Positions 32,469 to 47,100 of a stretch of DNA of 64,000 bases are shown piece after piece (position 1 is the stretch's first letter; every line of letters starts with the position of its first letter). Source of the stretch: Channallabes apus (taxonomy: Eukaryota; Chordata; Actinopteri; Siluriformes; Clariidae); contig CM060113.1 of NCBI GenBank assembly GCA_030522415.1, positions 6,241,967 through 6,305,966 on the forward strand, given 5' to 3'. The notes beneath the pieces were generated by a model. The model was not told where the DNA came from. It did no database searches and saw only the letters and a program-made list of their open reading frames with translations. The translations under genes and the position numbers were made by a program.

Positions 32469-35400
32469 CTGTTGAATAAAAAAATGAAGAGAACAAGAGA
32501 AAGAGAAAGAGATTAATATTATATTGAGTCATTATTTTAATTCAATTGCCTTAATTTAATTGATTGAGAATTTGAATAAAAATCTGTTTTTATTTTTTGG
32601 TGGAAAGTTGAGAATGATGCATGATATTTTCTCAAAGAGTACACAGAGTGAGGGATCACAGTTTAGAGCCAGAAAATGAAAAACACACAAAAACCTATAA
32701 TCCCCCTAAACAGAGACTCTGTACACACCGTGAGCTACAGCACGCAGAAACAGAGTCTGATCTGATGAAAAACACCACGAGATTAGACGTGAATTTCCGT
32801 GAATTCACAGGGTTCGTCCCAAACGTCTCCTCTCTGAACACGGAGCAGAAACTCATCAAACATGATGATGGAGGTCTGGTATCCACGCTTCATCGTATGA
32901 GAACAACTAATCACCTATAATCCAGTCTAATCTAAATCTAATCTAATCTAATCTAATCTAATCTAATCCTAACATTGTCTGTTATAATATTATTTATTGC
33001 TGTGTAATTTGTATCTATACTGCACCTTTAAAAGTCTATTCATTGTACTGTTTTTGTTGTTATTTAGAAATAAAAATCTGAATTCTATTTCTATTCCTTA
33101 TAATTTGCTATTAATAATCTGTGTATATCACTTGTTATTTTAATTTGCTTTGGCATCACCTTGATTTGTTATTTTTCTTTTTTGCATATTTTGTCATTAC
33201 ACCGTTCCTTAAAAACAACCTGTTCTGCTTAAGCTCCCCACATCGTTGCTTAGCAACCACAAGCTCAACCTTAACATTTTATGATACATGATGTTAGATT
33301 GTTTATAAAATTATCACTGATATGTAAATCGTTATTTGCGTAACATTGGCTTTTGTTAGACGATTTTGTGAATGATTTACGAAACCTATTATGGGATGTG
33401 CGTTCCAGTGACTAAAGGTTTTATCATCTTCCTCCTCCTCCTCCTCCTCCTCCTCCCCCTGTAGCTCATATCCTCGACTAGCTTATTGCACTGGTGGCGA
33501 ATTATGAGATGATGGTCATAAAATACATCAGTACAGAGTTTTTTTTTTTTACCCTAGTAATGAGGAAGTGCGGTTAACGTGGTTGTTCACCTGTGTACAC
33601 TCTCAGCCAGATACAGTTTGTGCTTTATCGTATTTCTAATCACGTTTGTTTTTTTATCTTTTATATGCGTTTCCCGTCATCGTCACTTTCCCGTATACGA
33701 ATCCGTGAGAAAGACCTCTGAAGTGAACTCTAATCCCTGTGAACCGCACAGATGCTGGATTCGACTCATCAGGCTAAACGCATTTCAAAAGATGACGATA
33801 ACCTTAGATACGTGCTCTATCGCAGATGGTGCATTAGTGTAGTGTATGTAATCCGCTGCGATGCTAAAGCTAAAGCCTGAACATTTTTTTTTTTCATATA
33901 GATGATGATTTTCAGAATGTACTGTAGAATATTTTCTGGAGCCAGTGTAAGGACCCATGTCTTTAGATCAAGAACGTGGTATCCTCTCCGTTGACCTGGA
34001 GCTAGTGAGTGGACCACATTAGGTCCATGCTATGTTGTAGAAGACCACATTAAATTCGTATCATGTTTCTTTGGTTTATGCAACATTTATAAGTGCGGTT
34101 ATGTCACGTGGTGCGACCCCTCGATGGAAGCAGACAAAAAAACACCACTGGATCCAATTCCATTGAGTGGACACAATACACGCCTGGTAAGAGTGCAGCT
34201 CCATCTGTAATAACTCGGGTTTGGACCTGGTGAGCGCATAATTGTGTGTGTGATTGGAAATTGAGGACAAGATGATATGATGCATTGAGAACCTGACATG
34301 AACGTGGCTACGAAGTAGTATGAGCTCGATAAATGCACATTGTTCTATAAAAAAATAAATAAATAGTTGCCGCTTCTACAGTATATCTTTGAGGACGCAG
34401 TAGTGAGAACTTCATGGACTTTGACACAGTGTGAAGACTGCAGATCACTCACTTCGCTCAGGGCGACCCAGGAGTCTGAATCGGCATGGACAAAGAGACG
34501 AATGGCTTCAATATCACGTAGCTGTCTGACGAGCTGTCCCTCTGCTAATCCGTTTATAAAAGAGCCTGCAAGCGCACATACACACATATACTCATACAAC
34601 AAGCAACACTTCTAAAAACTTTTGTATAACAAATCTTAATGCACATTTACTGTTGAATAGAAGTGAATAGAATTCAGTGTAGTTTAATTCGATAAACATA
34701 ATCAAATTGGATTAAACAATCATAAATAATCATTTGCGGGACATTATACAACCACAGGGTGAAATAAAATTTTTGCACATAATTAGCATCAGCCTTTTAC
34801 ACACCTGTTTGCCATTCTGTAGTTTATCTTTGTTCTACATTGCTATACTAAGTTTCCTCTCTATGTTTTCGCCTCGAATACAAACACACCAGGGTTTGAC
34901 TCAAACTGTCTAAAGCCTGCATAGGTATTTAAAAATAAACTCAGGACTAAAAGTTTAACCAGATGTATTAATAAAAGGAAAGGACCCTTGCAGTGTTTGT
35001 ACACATGTACAGTATGTCATATGTATGTACAGTATGTCGATGTAGAGTCTGTTGATGCAGATGATGATGAACTAGTTGAGAAATGAGCATTCTGAGTTGT
35101 AAACTTTAAAGCACTTTTTATAAGTCGCTCTGGATAAGAGCGTCTGCCAAATGCCTAAATGTAAATGTAAGTTAGCATTTTGATTCCTGGTATGTTTGCA
35201 TTGTTTTTAATCAAGTTGAAGCAGACGTTATGGTCAAAACCTACTTTCTGGATTTACACTTTCATTACTAGATTGTTCAGACTGAGCGAAAACAGGATAC
35301 AGGATATAGCAGTAACATGTGCGCCAGTTACAGATATGCCCCCCCTCACACACACATACAGGTCACACACACACACACACACTTGTCCATATACTTCAAT

Positions 35401-37997
35401 ATGGAGTCGGTCCCCCTTTTGTAGCTCTAACAGCTTCCTCTCTTCTTGGAAGGCCGTCCACAAGATTTTGGAGTGTTTATGAGGAAATTCATGCCCATTT
35501 ATTCCGTGGAGCATTTACGAGGTCAGGCACTGATGTTGGACGAGAAGGTCTGGCTCCGATCACACACACAAGCTACAGTCAACTTCTTCCACACCAAACT
35601 CATCAAACCATGACATAGTCACTGATTTGTGCACTGGGGCTACAGTCATGTTGGAATGGAAAAGGGTCTTCCTCAAACTGTTTCCAACAAAGTTGGACGT
35701 ATGTCTTTGTCCAAGATGTCTTGGTATGCTGAAGCGTTAAGATTGCCCTTCACTGGGGATAAGGGACCTGATTGAAACACCTGAATTCAATAATGAACAG
35801 GTTTGGTGATAATTCCATAGATTTCTAGTTCACAATTACTAGCATGATTCTAAATAATTGCCAGAAGTGATTACGGGTCCAAGCACTTTCTACCCCTTAG
35901 TGAAAAAGGAAAACCAGAAGCTTGTACTTCCATTACTCTTATGTATAAGAGGTACACTAAATAGAATAGCAATAAATCCATTGGAGGGAGTGTGGTGGCT
36001 CAGTGGGCCGAGTCTGCGTTGCTGATTGATGGCTCGGGGGTTCGAGTGTTGTGTACTTGAGTAAAGCCCTTAACCCCAACTGCTCAAATGTATTACCAGC
36101 CGTTTAGATTTAGTGCTTGTCCCAAGCCCGGAGTAACCTAATAGCATAGGTTGCTTTATTTTGCAAATAGACGCCCAATCTTCCGTCTTCCTTAGAAACT
36201 TCAAACTTTTGTCTGAAACACTTGGTTTCACAAGAAACATGAAAACTACACTAAACATATTTGCATAAAGTTGTTCTTATCATCTGGTTATTTATAAAGT
36301 ACGTAAATAATAAATGCAAACACTGAAAGCAGGTGCATGAAACAAACACAAGGGTCAAAATACACAGCTGTTGTGGCACTTGCCACTGTTATTCTTTTTC
36401 GCAGTAGCATTATGAGTCTTGAAAATAGTATTAATCATAATTATTTCTGTCATTTCTTAATATTAATAGATCCGGGACGTGTAGGTATAATTAATAGCCA
36501 ATGTCGCACAAGCACTGGTTACGGGGCAAAGCACTTCCTGGTCCCACTAGGCTAAGCTATTATGTTCCGTGGGTTAGATGTCAAGTAATAAACATGTATG
36601 AGGTCCCTGGTTCAATCCCTGGCATCTCTAAAAGTGAATGTTTTGGGCACAGTGGTGGCTCAAATGCTGAAAGCTCTGGGTTACTGACCAGGAGGGTCTT
36701 AGATTCAAGCCCCAGCACCACTGAGCTGCCACTGTTGAGGTTTTAAGTAAGGCTCTTAACCCTATCTGCTCCAGGAGTCCTGTATCCAAGCTGACCCTGC
36801 GCTCTGGCCAGTTTTCTAACTGCGAAAAAATAATTTCACGGTGCCGTAAAGGACATGTGACAAATAACAAAATCTTAATATTTTCAACACACAATGAGAC
36901 ATAACCTCCTTCATACTGTACATCTGGGACCATCTGAGGTCCAGAAGCCAAGATAACCATCCATGTTTATTCCCAGTGGGATACAGCCATTGTTGAAAAT
37001 GGTGGAATCAGACTTGCAGTGCATACAAATCATTCTTTGGGCTGCCATAGTCTCCAATACATAATACAAAATACAATGCGATTAGTCTGATTAGATCCAT
37101 GCCTGAATACAGTGTATCGTTCCTGAGACCACGCCTTCCAGCGGACTCGGGGCCATCGTTCTCGGTAACGATCCCGGGGGCCCTAATATGAAAACGCCCT
37201 AAGAGACCAATCAACCTAGTCAGCTTTCAGAGTACTTGTCAAGATTTGTTATTGATTTGAAAGAATTCGGACTCAGGAAAGTTCTTGTCATTGGGTTTGT
37301 ATTTTGCTTTATTCCCTGCAGAATGCTTTTTATGAAACTTCAAGATGGCTCTGAGTAAGTACTGTAAATGTGTACTATACACATATCACAGGTGGCTTAG
37401 TTCTCAAAAATAATCTTAGTTCCACTGTTGCATTTATTTTTAAATAAATGGTCTTAGTATTGCTCTATGTAGCTGTTGAGTGGAGTGAAGCTGTTGGTGT
37501 AACCGTGGACACGACTGCAGAAACCTGACCGATGCGTTCTCACTGTCACATTTAATATCATTATCCTGTTCTGCACATTCTGCTGATCATCTGCTTATTT
37601 TCTGTTATATACAGTAAATGTAAAAAGGTGAACCCAGGTGTGTGAATTTAAATGACACGCTTCAGTAATCATCGCACCCATAAACAAACACAGCTGCTAT
37701 TTTCTCTTGCAAATTGTGGCCAGCACTGTGATATTTATGGCACCGGGCAGAAATATACAGCAAGCTTACGGTTATGCTTTTAAAATATTAATAGAGGTTT
37801 TGTTTTAGTTGTAGGCCAAGCCTTCAGCTACTGTATGTTGTCAGTGATCCTGAAATGTTCCTGCGTTGTAACCAAACAGGATCTGTTACGTAGCTCTCAG
37901 ATCAGAACTTGTTTTACTTGTTTATAAACCTTTTAACATCATTAAAGGCAATGCATTTTTTTATTTATTTATTTGGGGCAGTAATAAAGAAGTTCCA

Positions 37998-38037
<40 letters not shown>

Positions 38038-39105
38038 GTCTCTTCCAAATGGTTGAGATGTCACTTCATGGTAAAAGTATCGATATACTTACAAATACCA
38101 ATAAGACTATAAGTGCTAGAGTATGCACTGTAAATCAAGGGCATGGAGTAAACACATATGATGACATTTATTTACAAAAACATATTGTAAAAATAATTAG
38201 CAAACCACAAACTAAAGCACACAGAACAGATCACAACAAGGCAGTAGTATAGTAGCAATTCAACCGATCAAAGACTAATTTAGGACGGTTTCAAATTGAA
38301 GTCCCTAAATACGAAAATAAATACACGATAAGTGAAATGGAGTTTATGTGGTGGAACAGCAAAAAAACCACCTGTCTTATCATATCCACTGTTTGTCTCA
38401 TGTCATTCAACAAACCCATTTAAAAAGGCATAATATTTAAAGACACAGAGTCATGCAGTAGATTTGTCTAGCATAGCTCAACCAAATGGTAGAGATGGCT
38501 CATTCAGATTAAGTTTGAGAGGATTTTTCGATTACAGTGATTGAGAGTTTTACCAAAAAATTGGGCAGATTGTTAAAGGGTTAATTTTAATGAATCATTT
38601 CCATGATGACAAATTTGTGACTAATAATCATAGCGTACTATGTATTATTGTAGTAACATAACTTGCATCATGGATATGGAGAAAGGAACAAAAAAATCAG
38701 CGGAATTCTTGAAGAAGCAAGCAAAAGTTTAAGTAGTTCAAAGTTCAAGACCTTATGCCATAAATGTAAATGCTTTCCTTTGATTAAAAAAAACAAGTGA
38801 ACAAACATTAAATGCATTTAAGTTCACTTTCCATAATGCATAATTTTTTCCCCTTTAACATATTTACGTGTGTTGAGTTTATAGTGTGGAAACTGCGGTA
38901 AATCTCAGCTCACATCTAAAGGAGCCAATTAAATCCTTGTATCATGGAAATGACACCTGGAAATAAATGAGAAAAAAAAGAAAATGTGAAACAAATGACG
39001 ATACCTATTATGATGAAGCCATCATCAGAAAGTTTGCAACATGGAAGCAGTCCCTGTTCCACACGCTCCCTTACAGAGATCTGAAACACACACACACACC
39101 ACACA

Positions 39106-39136
<31 letters not shown>

Positions 39137-39680
39137 CACTTTGAATCTGGGCGGCAACCGAAAGTATAAATGTTCACATCTTTGGGTGAACCTATAATTG
39201 CAACAGGAAGTGTCCTGGAACCACAGACACGCTGTCTGTGCTGTGTGTTTGTGTCTCTCTCTGTGTGGGAGGAAATTGCACTCGAGTGTATCAAGTCAAC
39301 ACACTAACCCACTCTCACTTACACGCAAACTCTCACACTCGCACACATACACACACACACACACCCACACACACACACGGGCTTAATGTCCTTATGGGGT
39401 CTGTCTATTGACAAAATTATTAATGAGCTTAATGAATAATACACTACTCTTAAAAGTCTTACCTAACCTTATCATTAATAAATTAAGAATTATGATAAAA
39501 AATCATGAATAAATTAACTAATACATTATTACTTTTGTAAAGTAAAAGCTACGGTTTTAACATACAAATAAATAAAGAAATAAACAAAACAGGTTTTCTT
39601 ATGTGTGTGTGTGTGTGTGTGTGTGTGGGGGGGGGGGGGTTCTCATAACGTCAAAGAGAAATTTGGGCCCCACCTTGATT

Positions 39681-39716
<36 letters not shown>

Positions 39717-41732
39717 GGATGCTAGATCGCGTGGGTGAGACGATCGGTACCTACATCACTGGGAAGCACCTCCACGGTGGTGTTGTAAAACTTATCTCCA
39801 TTCACTTCGATATTTCCACTTCTGAAGAGGTACCTAGACACACGCACACACAAAACAGGATTAGTATTGATTAAAAAGTGACAAAAATACCTCAGGGGTC
39901 AAATTCTGCAGTAACAACGTGCAAGTAACGTCCTTGAAGCCGACAAGTCATAACCGATAAACACATCAGAGATAAGACTAAAAGACCGATTATTAAAAAA
40001 GTTGCAACTCATAGACATGAGAAGGCTTGGTGTTCTCTGCGTGACCGTGCAAACAAGAACAGCTTATAAACACCCTGTTTCATCCCAACAAACTAATCGC
40101 TAATACACTCCGCCAGCAAAGGAAGACGAAATATAAATCCTTCAAAAGTAGATAATCATGTACACTGCGGACATCATGACAACACATAACACGAATATGG
40201 ACAAGTTCTAATTAATCAACTACTAACTAATGAATTACTATAAATACTTTATACGTATTTATATACTTATTTATATACGTATTTATATACTTTATACGTA
40301 TTTATATATCTTATTATTATATGCATTTATATATTATAGGGCAATAATAAAAACAATGTTTATTTATTTCCCTTTGTTATGATCCCCGTAAATGCCCCTT
40401 CCAAACGGTTGAGATGTCACGTCATGGTAAAAGTATCAATATGTTTTTAAATAAATAATAATAATAATAAAAAAATTATCTGAAAAAGTCATCTAAAGTC
40501 ATAACATTTAGCAACAGAAGAAATGATTTTGAGATTAACAGCATTCCTTATGTCATGCTACTAAGCGATTACGGTACAAAGCACATTATTTAAAAACATT
40601 TTACTGGCACTGCGATGGATTGGCACCCTGTCCAGGGTGTACCCCGCCTAGTGCCCGAAGTCTCCTGGGATAGGCTCCAGGTCCCCCGCGACCCTGAACA
40701 CAGGATTAAGCGGTATAGAAGATGAATGAATGAATGAATGAATGAATTTTACTGGCAATTCATTTAGCTTATTTCCTCATTTTTTGGAACATCATGCATG
40801 GCGCAAATGTACAAGAGAAAGGGAAAGCAAATACCAAACTAGAACAAAAACACACCTGCCACTTCCTTTAAAATAAAGTGTCCTTAAATATAGCATTCTA
40901 CATTTACAAACACGTATAATACATACACAAGGTGACAGGTTAGTGACGGTTTTATCATTTAAACACCCAACATACAATGTTTAATATGAAACAATATAAT
41001 GTTCAATAACAATGACATTTTTTAACATAACTCCGTAATGTTATTTAAAAGAAACCATATTTATGAATGAATTCTTAGATCCAGTATAGTACTTGTGCTG
41101 CACTGATCTATTACTAGTGTTATTTTACGTTACGTAAGCGATAGCAATAACAATAATTAGCTAGAATTTTGCTAGAAATTTCACAGTAGTAGTTCAGGCT
41201 ATAAGTGTAAGGGATTTTCGAAAACAAAGGTAGATTTATACTTCTGCAGCTATAAACTGTATTAGCTGTTTAATACTTTGCCTTTTTAAAATGTTCCTTT
41301 GGGAAAGTTAAACCAGAATTTCAACCCAATCTTCCATCGTTTTTAGCTTAAACACAATTAACAATAAAAAAGCTTTCATCCTCAAATAGCAGAAATGTTT
41401 ATGCTAATTTAATTACTGTCATATGATTTTAACATAAAGTGACTTTTAGGTTGTAAATCACATGATTTACGTATTAACATTTTAAATTTAAGCACAGAGT
41501 TTGCACTCAAGTAAAAAAAAATAAAATAAAAAAGAGTCAACATTTCAGATGGGTTAAATTATTGGGCTGCATCAAGCAAAGAAAACAACTAAGGAGATTT
41601 TAAATGACTAACAATGAATTAAGAACCCTTTAAAACGTAAAGCTGTAAAGCACTGAAACATCAACCTGGGTGACTTACGCATTTAATAAACCAGAGCGGT
41701 GTTTAATAATAATGAAATTAAAAGCATTTCCC

Positions 41733-41770
<38 letters not shown>

Positions 41771-42626
41771 ATGTGATGAGGGCTCACAGGATTGTTACTA
41801 AACAGGTGTGTTTCCATAAGAAAACCACTTGTTAGTGAGTGAGTGCTAGGGAGCATAAAGATTGAACTTTTGGCGTGATGGAAAAAGGTCATGTGATCTG
41901 ATGAGTCCAGATCCTATTTCAGAGCGATCGTGCATAGTGGCCGCTGTATACAAGCCTCGTCAACTGGCCAAGTCTAGACTCGGTAAATGTTATTTGGCAA
42001 TAAAATGTAGTCAGCTGACGACCTGAATGTACTGAAAGACCAGGTTATTATAGGATGTGGAGTCATTTTCATACATGAACTGGCCACCACATTGTGCACC
42101 GTAATCAAAGCTAAAGGTTCTGAATGAACCCTTGGAACGTGCAATCGTTTTTGGCCAAACAGCATGTTTGAGTGGAACAAAAATAAATTGTTCACTCATA
42201 TTTCATTAACCTATTAAACAGTATTAGGTAGACTTGCAGAACAAACTTCACTTATTGTAGGAAGATAGACATAATATCAAGAAATAAAAGCTGCATTTCT
42301 TACAATACATTTTTGAGTGTAGCTACAAATTAATTCATCTCCATCTCATGTTTTGCTTTTTAAATCAGAGATGGCCCAAATTAATTGGCTATTTGTTAAC
42401 ATGCTACTGCCAGAAACATCCTTTGAGAAACCCCCACTGATTTCTGCTGTTGCTAGCAGTGCACGTCCTGCCCTCGCGGATGTCACTGCTTTATACGTTC
42501 ACGACTCAGTGATTGTGATTACGATCTGCAGTAAGAGAAACACTACCCATGGGACGCCCCTTTAGCGCTTGTTTCCTCTTGCTTTCAGTTGAAATGTCAA
42601 AAGAACAGTCTGATCTCTGGTTTACT

Positions 42627-42671
<45 letters not shown>

Positions 42672-43450
42672 GCTTCGGTAAATACTGTAATTCCAGGGAG
42701 TCTGGAGAAGTAAATTTGCTAGGTTTACTCTTTACGGTTTGTCGCTCTTTGTGAGACGGATCCCGGGCTGCTGGGACACACCTTTCAGAAGAAATACGGT
42801 TTCAGATGTTTAAATAAAGACAGAACTGCTTTCGAAACATCTGACTTAAATGCTGAAGCGTTTCCTCTGTCATTGTTTCATTGCTCGTCCTCACGTTCAT
42901 CATGTGGTTTCTACAAGAGAGGTCAACTCAAATGTGCTTAATGTGCGGTTTGAACAGGAAGACGTTTTGCTTAGGCATGACTTTAAAATATGCTGGACGC
43001 AAAAAAAAATTTATCAGTATTGCAATCTCTGGAGTATGAGTTCATAAGCCTATGATTAAATGTTACAATCTAGAGTTAGCAAGATTAATCACGGGTATGT
43101 GTGTGTGTGTGTGTGTGTGTGTGCATGTGTGTGTGGGTTGGGTTATTGGGATCTGGCATTTAAAGTGCTCTATTTATTGTGTAGTATTTTTATTCATTTA
43201 TTTACTATTTATATCAGTGAAAAATCAAAAACTATTCTGAACAGCAGTGCACAAATATTCATTATAATCAAGATCTGAGAAAGCATCAGAAATGTAAAAC
43301 CTTTATTTATTGGAAGGCAACATTTGCAACATTATTCCATTCTCTAACTATTTCATGTAGATTATAAAGAAACTGAAACCGATACAATAGCCTGTGCTCG
43401 ACCAAAGAGCAAAACGTTTCCATTACGTAGTTAACGAGCATCAATTGGCG

Positions 43451-43497
<47 letters not shown>

Positions 43498-44092
43498 GAA
43501 TGCGATATTCACTCATTATAACATGCAGCACAGGGAACAAGGCTGCGTCTGGGAATTTCTGCACCAAACGTTTCTAAATAACTTTGTATTTGGTGAGTCG
43601 ATCATGGCTACTGATTAATAAGCAGCGAGAACAGAATTTCTTTAGAAATATCTGAATTTCTGCTTTTTTAAGAGACAATCTGTTCCTCTTGTCATCCAGA
43701 ATGTGTGTAACCGTGCTGGACAGTTTCTCACTGTCGGTCCACATACATGGACAGAACCAGCACATCCAGTTCCGAACCATCAGACTGCTGAACACTGACC
43801 AATAGGTCTTCATAGACACCATACTGTCACTTTACACTGTCACTTTATAGTTACTATGACACTTTGCACTCCATACTGCACATAATTGCCTTTTGCACAA
43901 CATTCATTGCGGACATTCCTTATACATTTATACACAAGTAGACATACTCTCACAAACGTGTGTGTATGTACATGTATGCATATGTGCGCGTGTGTATATA
44001 TAGATATATGTATGTACTGTATATATATAGATGTGTATACATGTATGTATATTGTATATGTATACTTGTATTCACTTTTTTTATTGAATTTT

Positions 44093-44162
<70 letters not shown>

Positions 44163-47100
44163 CTTTTTTAATACTTGCATAATATTAATACTACTGTATT
44201 ATCCATATGCATATTTATTCTTATAATTGTGCACCACTATTGCTTGTGTAGCTTGCACATAAGAATTTCACTCACATGTACTGTACCAGTATATCAGTAA
44301 CGTGATGTGACAATAAAAGTGATTTGATTTGATTTGATTTGACAGAGCGGTAAGGTCACCCCGGGGTCGCCTCAATCACAGCTTGAACGGAATTTGTACC
44401 GCGCTCAGGAACTCATGCTCCTACTTACTCCTTCATTGCCCAGCGTTCACATTGTTTTTGTGCTCCATACTCGGGTATACCTGTGCATGTACACCCTCCG
44501 ATACAGCAGATGGCAGTGTGAACCCATTTGGTTTGTGAGCCGCCATTAGACACAGAAGAGAAGAAGAGAATGAAGGAGTTGATTTTTTGCGCTAACGCTG
44601 GTTGTGTAGGTCAGGGGATGCGATTTCGGGGGACACAGACGGGGCACTGATGACGTCATGTCTCAAAAGCGATCTACTCCTATTCTCAGACGCGATGGCG
44701 TCCATATCTGATTCAATCCGAGTCTGGAACGATTGTGTTCTCACTGATCAAAATGAACCTAATACATGATTTTGGGGGTCAAAGTGTTCTCTGAAACGAT
44801 GCCGGTGGCCCTCGTGTGACAACGCCCTACTCTCAGCAAGCTTTTTGAGGACTTCTACTGTAGGTGGTTAAGTGAGGGTTGACGTAAAAGATTTAGCTGC
44901 TGCCTAAAAAAACATAACTTTTCATACTCAAATTATTCACGCTCGTTGTTCTTAAGTGGCGAATAAGGTTTGTTGTGTTAAAGCTTAGGGCAGATGTTCC
45001 CTCACGTTGTTTTGCTTTGGCAAAACTTTGCATATTTCAAATGTTACGTCTTTTAAAGAGACATGGCAACTTTCCTAGACTGGTGACGGCATGCTGTCGA
45101 CTCGTGTATTTGGTGGCATCGCAACAGTATCGGGTTTATGTGATCGGCCAGTTGAGTGAAAACCGATTGACAAAAATCTACTGATTATTGGCTGAATTTG
45201 ATCGATTGGAGAACCCTTGGTTTTAACATGGCCTTAAATTTTAGAAGACGTTGATATCATGCAGGTTTGCAATAATGTAAATGAGTGTAAATGGAGTAAA
45301 ATCAGTGTTGGACAAGTATTTTTATTCCACGTGGAGAGAACGGCATAACGGCCTCACATAAGTCAACCTTCTTCCTAGATCACTTTAGAAACGGTCAACT
45401 GACAAGAACCATACTGATAAAGACATCAGGCCACTGACACAGACAAAGGCCACGCCTCCTTTACCAAACTGACTGGGACAATGGCCACTCCTCCTTCACT
45501 GATCTGACTCAAAGGCCACATCTCTCTTTTACTGCGACTGTCAGGCACAAAGGTCACTTCTATTTTGGTGTGCCGCCATTGACAAAGGCCAAGCCTGCTT
45601 GAATGTCGGAAGAGGCACAAAAGCCACACCTCCTTCACTAGACATGAATATGCTCACGTGGCGCTCTCACCTTTTAATAGTTTGAGGTGTGTAGAACCTG
45701 ATAAGAATGTAATCTCCTTTATTGGGTGAGAAAGCCCACAGGAAGTCTTGACCTTGATAAGCCCTGTCCAGTGTATGGCCCTGATAGTGCTTCAGACTGG
45801 TGCTCAGCTCGGCCGGCGGGTTCTGGTGGGCTTTATGCAGGACCTGCTTCCCGAAATCTTTATCCTGAAAAACACCACACACACACATACAGGATCGACT
45901 AACTGATTCATAATTACTGAGCATTATCTCCAGATTAACATTAGATTAGATTAAATTCGACTTTACTGTCATTGCACATGTTATCTTATCTCATCATCTT
46001 TATGGAGCATTTCCCAAGAGACTTTGGGCACAAGGCAGGGTACACTCTGGACCGCCAATTAACCTAATCTGCATGTCTTTGAACTGGGGGAAGAAACCAG
46101 ATTACCCAGAGGAAACCGAACGAGGAAACCCATGGAGAGAACATGCAACTCCACACATACAGAAGCGGGAATCGAACCCTGACAGTGACCTTGACAGTGC
46201 TAACCGCTAAGTCATTAGCGTGCCACCTGTTATGGTACTGTATGAGGCAACGAAATTCAGAAAGCATCTAACCAGAAGTACGTTTGTCACAGTGCAAAAT
46301 AATTTACAAATGTAAACAGTACACAGGGAAGGGGTTACATACAGTGAGTGTAAAGGATTTTAGATGGAATGAAGGAAGCTACAGCTCTGGAAAAGAAATT
46401 AAGAGACCACTGCAAAATAATCAGTTTCTTATGTTTTTTTTTCTTACAGTTGCATGTGTTGGTGAAATAAATTTTTTTGTGTACTGCTGACAAATTTTCA
46501 CCTGAATTCAAAATATACCTGTTGTTATTTAGGGTGTATATGTAAAGGAAATGACATCATCACAACACATCAAAATAACCCAAGGTCATGCAGGATTTGC
46601 AGAGAAATCAAAGAAATCTTTTGGCTCAATAACATTAAGAAATCTGTATTTGGTGCAATTCGTAATTCCAGCTTTCATAAGTTTTGGCTCTCCCCCAGTT
46701 CTTCACGTTGCTGTTGGGTAACTTTATACCACTCATTTAGCATAAAAGCAAACAGCTCAGCTTAGCATCATGGTTTGTGACCCTCCATCTCACTCCTGAT
46801 GACATTCCTGACGTTTTCTGGAGTAAAATGCACTGCTCTCTTAATTATTTCCCAGAGCTGTATTGTACACCATGGATATAATATCGTTGTTTGAGAAGGT
46901 TATATAGCTTGTTATGGAGAGTGCACTGAGCGTGCAGAACATGTGACTATGACTCCTTAAAAATGACTCGACCTTAAAGTGCATGGAAACGTGTGATCAG
47001 AGAAGAAGTCTCACTTTCAGATTCTGTATTTTGCCGGCCAGAGAGGAGTGCAACCCAACATGCTGAAACAGCGAGGGCTTGATCGTGCGCTTCAGCTTCG

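Larger units (their letters stand above)
34566..39004. other. mgat4 intron between exons M and L
   Basis: A 4.4-kb intron with the repeats listed separately. Stretches at 36890-37990 and 38040-39000 hold nothing I can name. Confidence 0.45.
39834..45670. other. mgat4 intron between exons K and J, 5.8 kb
   Basis: Besides the listed repeats, 40750-41730, 41770-42630 and 44344-45670 hold no gene or repeat I can name with confidence. Confidence 0.4.

Noticed and set aside
34345..34452. C-terminal extension of the mgat4 protein by read-through of exon M
   Set aside because: A consensus donor GAA|GTGAGT and a matching micro-exon at 32468-32451 give the conserved ending; the read-through text has no similarity to the family.
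43886..44226. Tyr/Ile-rich frames in 43886-44226
   Set aside because: Translation of (AT)n and short TG/TA repeats within a LINE tail.
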